A DNA stretch of 64,000 nt, from NCBI GenBank assembly GCA_028288585.1, contig JAQBNL010000016.1, positions 16,460-80,459 on the forward strand. The letters run 5' to 3'. This document shows, piece after piece, positions 61,401 to 64,000 of the stretch; position 1 is the first letter of the stretch; each line of letters opens with the position of its first letter. The stretch comes from Chitinophagaceae bacterium (GTDB taxonomy: Bacteria > Bacteroidota > Bacteroidia > Chitinophagales > Chitinophagaceae). The notes beneath the pieces were generated by a model that was given only the letters and a program-made list of their open reading frames with translations, ran no database searches and was not told the origin of the DNA. The translations under genes were made by a program, and so were the position numbers.

Positions 61401-62411
61401 ATGGTTGATATACACATTGAGGCGGCAAAAAAAAATCTTGAGCAAAAAGGTTTTTTAGATGTTGAGATTGATGTTAACTTGGACCTCTTCTCAGAAATTG
61501 AAAGATTAAAAAAAGAAAAAAATGCCATCATACTTGCCCACTACTACCAGGAACCCGATATACAGGATGTTGCAGATTTTATTGGCGACAGCCTTGGGCT
61601 TGCACAACAGGCAGAAAAAACCAAAGCTGATATCATCGTTTTTGCCGGAGTTCATTTCATGGCTGAGACCGCAAAGATCCTTAATCCCCATAAAAAAGTT
61701 TTACTACCCGATCTTAAAGCCGGATGTTCCCTGGCAGATTCAGCACCACCGCCACTTTTCAAACAGTTCAGGGACAAATATCCCGACCACATTGTTATTA
61801 GCTACATCAACTGCTCGGCAGGAATAAAAGCGCTCAGCGATATCATCTGCACCTCTTCCAATGCTGAAAAAATAATTGAAAGCTTACCACCGGAACAGAA
61901 AATAATTTTTGCGCCTGATAAAAACCTTGGCGCCTATTTAAAAAAGAAAACAGGACGTGATATGGTTTTATGGAATGGAGCCTGCATTGTTCATGAAATA
62001 TTCAGCCTGGAGAAAATTACTAAATTAAAGATCCGTCATCCCAAAGCAAAAGTGATCGCACATCCTGAATGTGAAGAGCCTGTATTACGAGTAGCAGATT
62101 ATATTGGCAGCACAACCTCTCTTTTAAAATACAGCATAACGGATGATGCTCAGGAATACATTGTAGCAACAGAAACCGGCATCCTTCACCAGATGCAAAA
62201 GAATTCTCCGCACAAAACATTTATTCCTGCACCACCTGAAAATATGTGTGCCTGCAATGATTGTCCTTATATGAAATTAAATACATTGGAAAAATTGTAC
62301 CTGTGTATGGAGTATGAAGAACCACAGATTATTATGGATGAAAATTTAATGAGACTTGCAAAAAAACCAATTGAGAGAATGCTGGAGATAAGCCATAAGT
62401 ATGGGTTGTAA
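61401..62411 (+). CDS. nadA: quinolinate synthase
   Basis: 336 residues, the common A-type length. The three iron-sulfur cysteines lie in [20 protein letters not shown] and [10 protein letters not shown]. Substrate residues are in [30 protein letters not shown] and GILHQM. It condenses iminoaspartate and dihydroxyacetone phosphate to quinolinate for NAD. nadB and nadC are not in the window. The start [15 protein letters not shown] gives the usual N-terminal extension. Confidence 0.95.
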   Translation: MVDIHIEAAKKNLEQKGFLDVEIDVNLDLFSEIERLKKEKNAIILAHYYQEPDIQDVADFIGDSLGLAQQAEKTKADIIVFAGVHFMAETAKILNPHKKVLLPDLKAGCSLADSAPPPLFKQFRDKYPDHIVISYINCSAGIKALSDIICTSSNAEKIIESLPPEQKIIFAPDKNLGAYLKKKTGRDMVLWNGACIVHEIFSLEKITKLKIRHPKAKVIAHPECEEPVLRVADYIGSTTSLLKYSITDDAQEYIVATETGILHQMQKNSPHKTFIPAPPENMCACNDCPYMKLNTLEKLYLCMEYEEPQIIMDENLMRLAKKPIERMLEISHKYGL

Positions 62412-62546
62412 CAGAACTGCAGAGAATATAATTCCGTCATGCCCCGGCTTACTAACGTTAAGGTGTATTGGCTATCCGTTGGGCTAATTGTGCTTTTGCG
62501 GACCGATTAATAGTTAGTCGTTTAGTCGACTGTGGCAATAAATTTT

Positions 62547-63926
62547 TTACCATTTGGTGATCCGAACTTTTTCAATTCCAAGTTTTTTTATTCTTGAATT
62601 AAGAGTTGAAACTTTCATCTTCAGTAATTCTGCTGCCCCACCTGCCCCGTAAACTTTCCAATTGCAACCTTTTAAGGTAGCCATGATGTGGTCTCTTTCA
62701 TTTTCAGCAATACTCTTCAAATTTCTATCAGAAGAAATTGTCTTTATAATTTCCGGATTAAGATAAAACTCAGTAACAATCGGTCCTTTTGTAAGTAAAG
62801 CAGTACGCTGCATTAAATTTTCTAATTCTCTTACATTTCCAGGCCATTCATAACTTTCCATTTGCCTTATAACTTCGGCAGAAAAACCTGTAATGATCTT
62901 TCTCTCCATGTCGGCGAATTTGGTGACGAAAGAATTCGACAAGAGCATAATATCTTCTTTTCTTTCCCGTAATGGAGGGATTATAATTCGAAAAACATTT
63001 AACCTGTAATAAAGATCTATTCTGAATTTTCCAGTGGCAACTTCTTCATCAAGATGCCGATTAGTGGCAGCTATAATACGAACATCAATAGTTTTAGTTT
63101 TACCACCTACAGGCTGAATTTCTTTTTGCTGTATGACGCGAAGAAATTTCACCTGTAAATCTGCAGACAGTTCTCCTATTTCATCCAGGAAAATTGTTCC
63201 CCCATCAGCCTCTTCAAATTTGCCGATTCTTTTTTCTAAGGCTCCGGTAAACGATCCCTTCTCATGTCCGAACAATTCAGATTCTATTATGCCGGGAGGT
63301 AAAGCAGCACAGTTTACTACAACCATTGGCTTCATATTTCTCCGTGAGTTTTTGTGAAGTGCTCTCGCCACCAATTCTTTTCCCGTTCCACTTTCACCAA
63401 GAATTAAGACAGTTGTCTCGGAAGGGCCAGCAAGCTTTATATGCTCCAATACACTTTGCATTGACTTGCTTTGTGTGATAATATTCGGTCCATCTTTGCT
63501 TTCAGTTAAAGTCCTGCTTACGTCCTGCTCATTTATTCTCAATCCAAATTTTTGCATCGTACCATGCAGTTCGAGGGCTACTTCCAGTGCTGCAAGCACA
63601 TCACGCTGACGGAATGGTTTCACCAAAAAACCGAATGGTTTGGTAGCTTTAGCAGCAAGAAAAACTTTGCGATTTGAATTTGCTGACAAATAAACAAATG
63701 GGACTTTTCTTGTAGCAAGAATTTTTGCAAAGTCGATGCCGGTTAGTGCTCCCTGAAGATAAATATCCAATAATACTACATCCGGTTTGTGCCGGTCAAG
63801 CATATCCATAGCCTCAACGAATGATGCTGCGATCGGCACAACAGCATAGCCAGCCCGATCAAGAATAAGCCTAAGATTATTGGCCTCAATAAACTGATCT
63901 TCGACTATGAGAATTTTAAGTTTCAT
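62547..63926 (-). CDS. sigma-54-dependent response regulator (NtrC family)
   Basis: 459 residues. The receiver domain (1-125) has the acidic EDQ start, phosphoacceptor Asp54 in VVLLDIYL and the conserved Lys in FLVKPF. The AAA+ domain (about 150-390) has LGESGTGKELVA (Walker A), GSFTGA where GAFTGA is usual, GGTIFLDEIGEL (Walker B) and an RLNVFRI arginine-finger region. A short C-terminal HTH (about 405-455) is less Fis-like than usual. It activates RNA polymerase with RpoN. Its ATG overlaps the stop of the upstream gene by four bases (ATGA). Confidence 0.92.
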   Translation of the reverse strand: MKLKILIVEDQFIEANNLRLILDRAGYAVVPIAASFVEAMDMLDRHKPDVVLLDIYLQGALTGIDFAKILATRKVPFVYLSANSNRKVFLAAKATKPFGFLVKPFRQRDVLAALEVALELHGTMQKFGLRINEQDVSRTLTESKDGPNIITQSKSMQSVLEHIKLAGPSETTVLILGESGTGKELVARALHKNSRRNMKPMVVVNCAALPPGIIESELFGHEKGSFTGALEKRIGKFEEADGGTIFLDEIGELSADLQVKFLRVIQQKEIQPVGGKTKTIDVRIIAATNRHLDEEVATGKFRIDLYYRLNVFRIIIPPLRERKEDIMLLSNSFVTKFADMERKIITGFSAEVIRQMESYEWPGNVRELENLMQRTALLTKGPIVTEFYLNPEIIKTISSDRNLKSIAENERDHIMATLKGCNWKVYGAGGAAELLKMKVSTLNSRIKKLGIEKVRITKW

Positions 63927-64000
63927 TGTTCAATGTTCTCGCTTTTTACATAGGCCATTTGATTGGTAAGCGGTCCTTTCTTGAATTCAACACTAAGTTC
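63923..64000 (-). CDS. C-terminal end of an upstream gene, probably the cognate sensor kinase (5' part beyond window)
   Basis: Only the last 25 codons are present, ending KSENIEQ before TGA, which overlaps the regulator's ATG. The first visible residues (ELSVEFKKG) resemble the final beta-strand of a HATPase domain. With the coupling to a response regulator, a histidine kinase is a reasonable inference. The second minus frame stops earlier, near 63950. Too little is visible for certainty. Confidence 0.45.
   Translation of the reverse strand, partial: ELSVEFKKGPLTNQMAYVKSENIEQ

Noticed and set aside
1-64000. tRNA, rRNA, CRISPR, transposase, integrase or toxin-antitoxin loci
   Set aside because: No T-loop GGTTCGAATCC-type sequence, no regularly spaced repeats, and no recombinase or toxin families seen by reading. 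This is a limit of reading by eye, not proof of absence.

Overview
The window looks like a chromosomal segment of a Bacteroidota bacterium, most likely the Chitinophagaceae side of the phylum (inference). It is AT-rich. Several genes are preceded by the Bacteroidota -7 promoter element TAnnTTTG, and Shine-Dalgarno sequences are mostly absent. Family content also fits: DUF2480 protein, PorT-like barrel, TlpA/DUF4369-type thioredoxin, SurA-N/PpiD chaperone, LytTR two-component pair with a TPR kinase, and a KdnB-type dehydrogenase beside kdsB. No rRNA, tRNA, CRISPR array, transposase or phage gene was recognised. The content is mostly housekeeping and envelope genes, with a few accessory insertions and some small-scale decay.

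Layout. 1-4.2 kb: truncated S9 peptidase, DinB-like protein, a small membrane protein overlapping an XRE regulator, a NYN/LOTUS protein and an AlkA-like glycosylase. 4.3-13.4 kb (all minus): LytTR regulator and TPR histidine kinase, cysS, an EEP-family hydrolase, two tandem rhomboids (one lacking the catalytic serine) and rlmD. 13.6-22 kb: thioredoxin-like protein, parvulin chaperone, PorT-like barrel, metF, lptB, GH3-family enzyme and fabG-like reductase. 22-37 kb: secreted proteins of unknown function, Nfu, UvrD/PcrA helicase, pirin, sorbosone-dehydrogenase-like protein, acyltransferase 3, AsmA-like protein, a cluster of very small hydrophilic ORFs, a YpfJ-type metallopeptidase, an NlpE-like lipoprotein and a chimeric gene relic.

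37-51 kb: recA, a GT2 fused to a sugar-transferase-like membrane part, an inositol-phosphatase/thiL operon, S41 peptidase, nagA, a nitrilase-family amidase, a lipoprotein archaemetzincin, a ChbG/YdjC deacetylase, recX, dnaN, a DUF2007 protein, kdsB and kdnB. 51-64 kb: SET-domain protein, a sugar operon (TuaH-like glycosyltransferase, UDP-galactopyranose mutase, GH1::RmlD fusion, small unknown protein), corA, DUF2480, a PpiD-like chaperone, nadA, and a sigma-54 response regulator preceded by the end of another gene, probably its sensor kinase.

Main themes are envelope biogenesis (lptB, kdsB, kdnB, chaperones, AsmA, PorT, glycosyltransferases), genome maintenance (recA, recX, dnaN, uvrD/pcrA, AlkA-like) and cofactor metabolism (nadA, metF, thiL, nfu). 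The most system-like stretch is the 52.0-56.9 kb operon, where galactofuranose precursor synthesis sits with an unusual cytoplasmic glycosidase-reductase fusion. Other points worth attention are the active/inactive rhomboid pair, the lipoprotein archaemetzincin, kdnB without kdnA nearby, the chimeric relic before recA, and an in-frame intergenic-type repeat in cysS.
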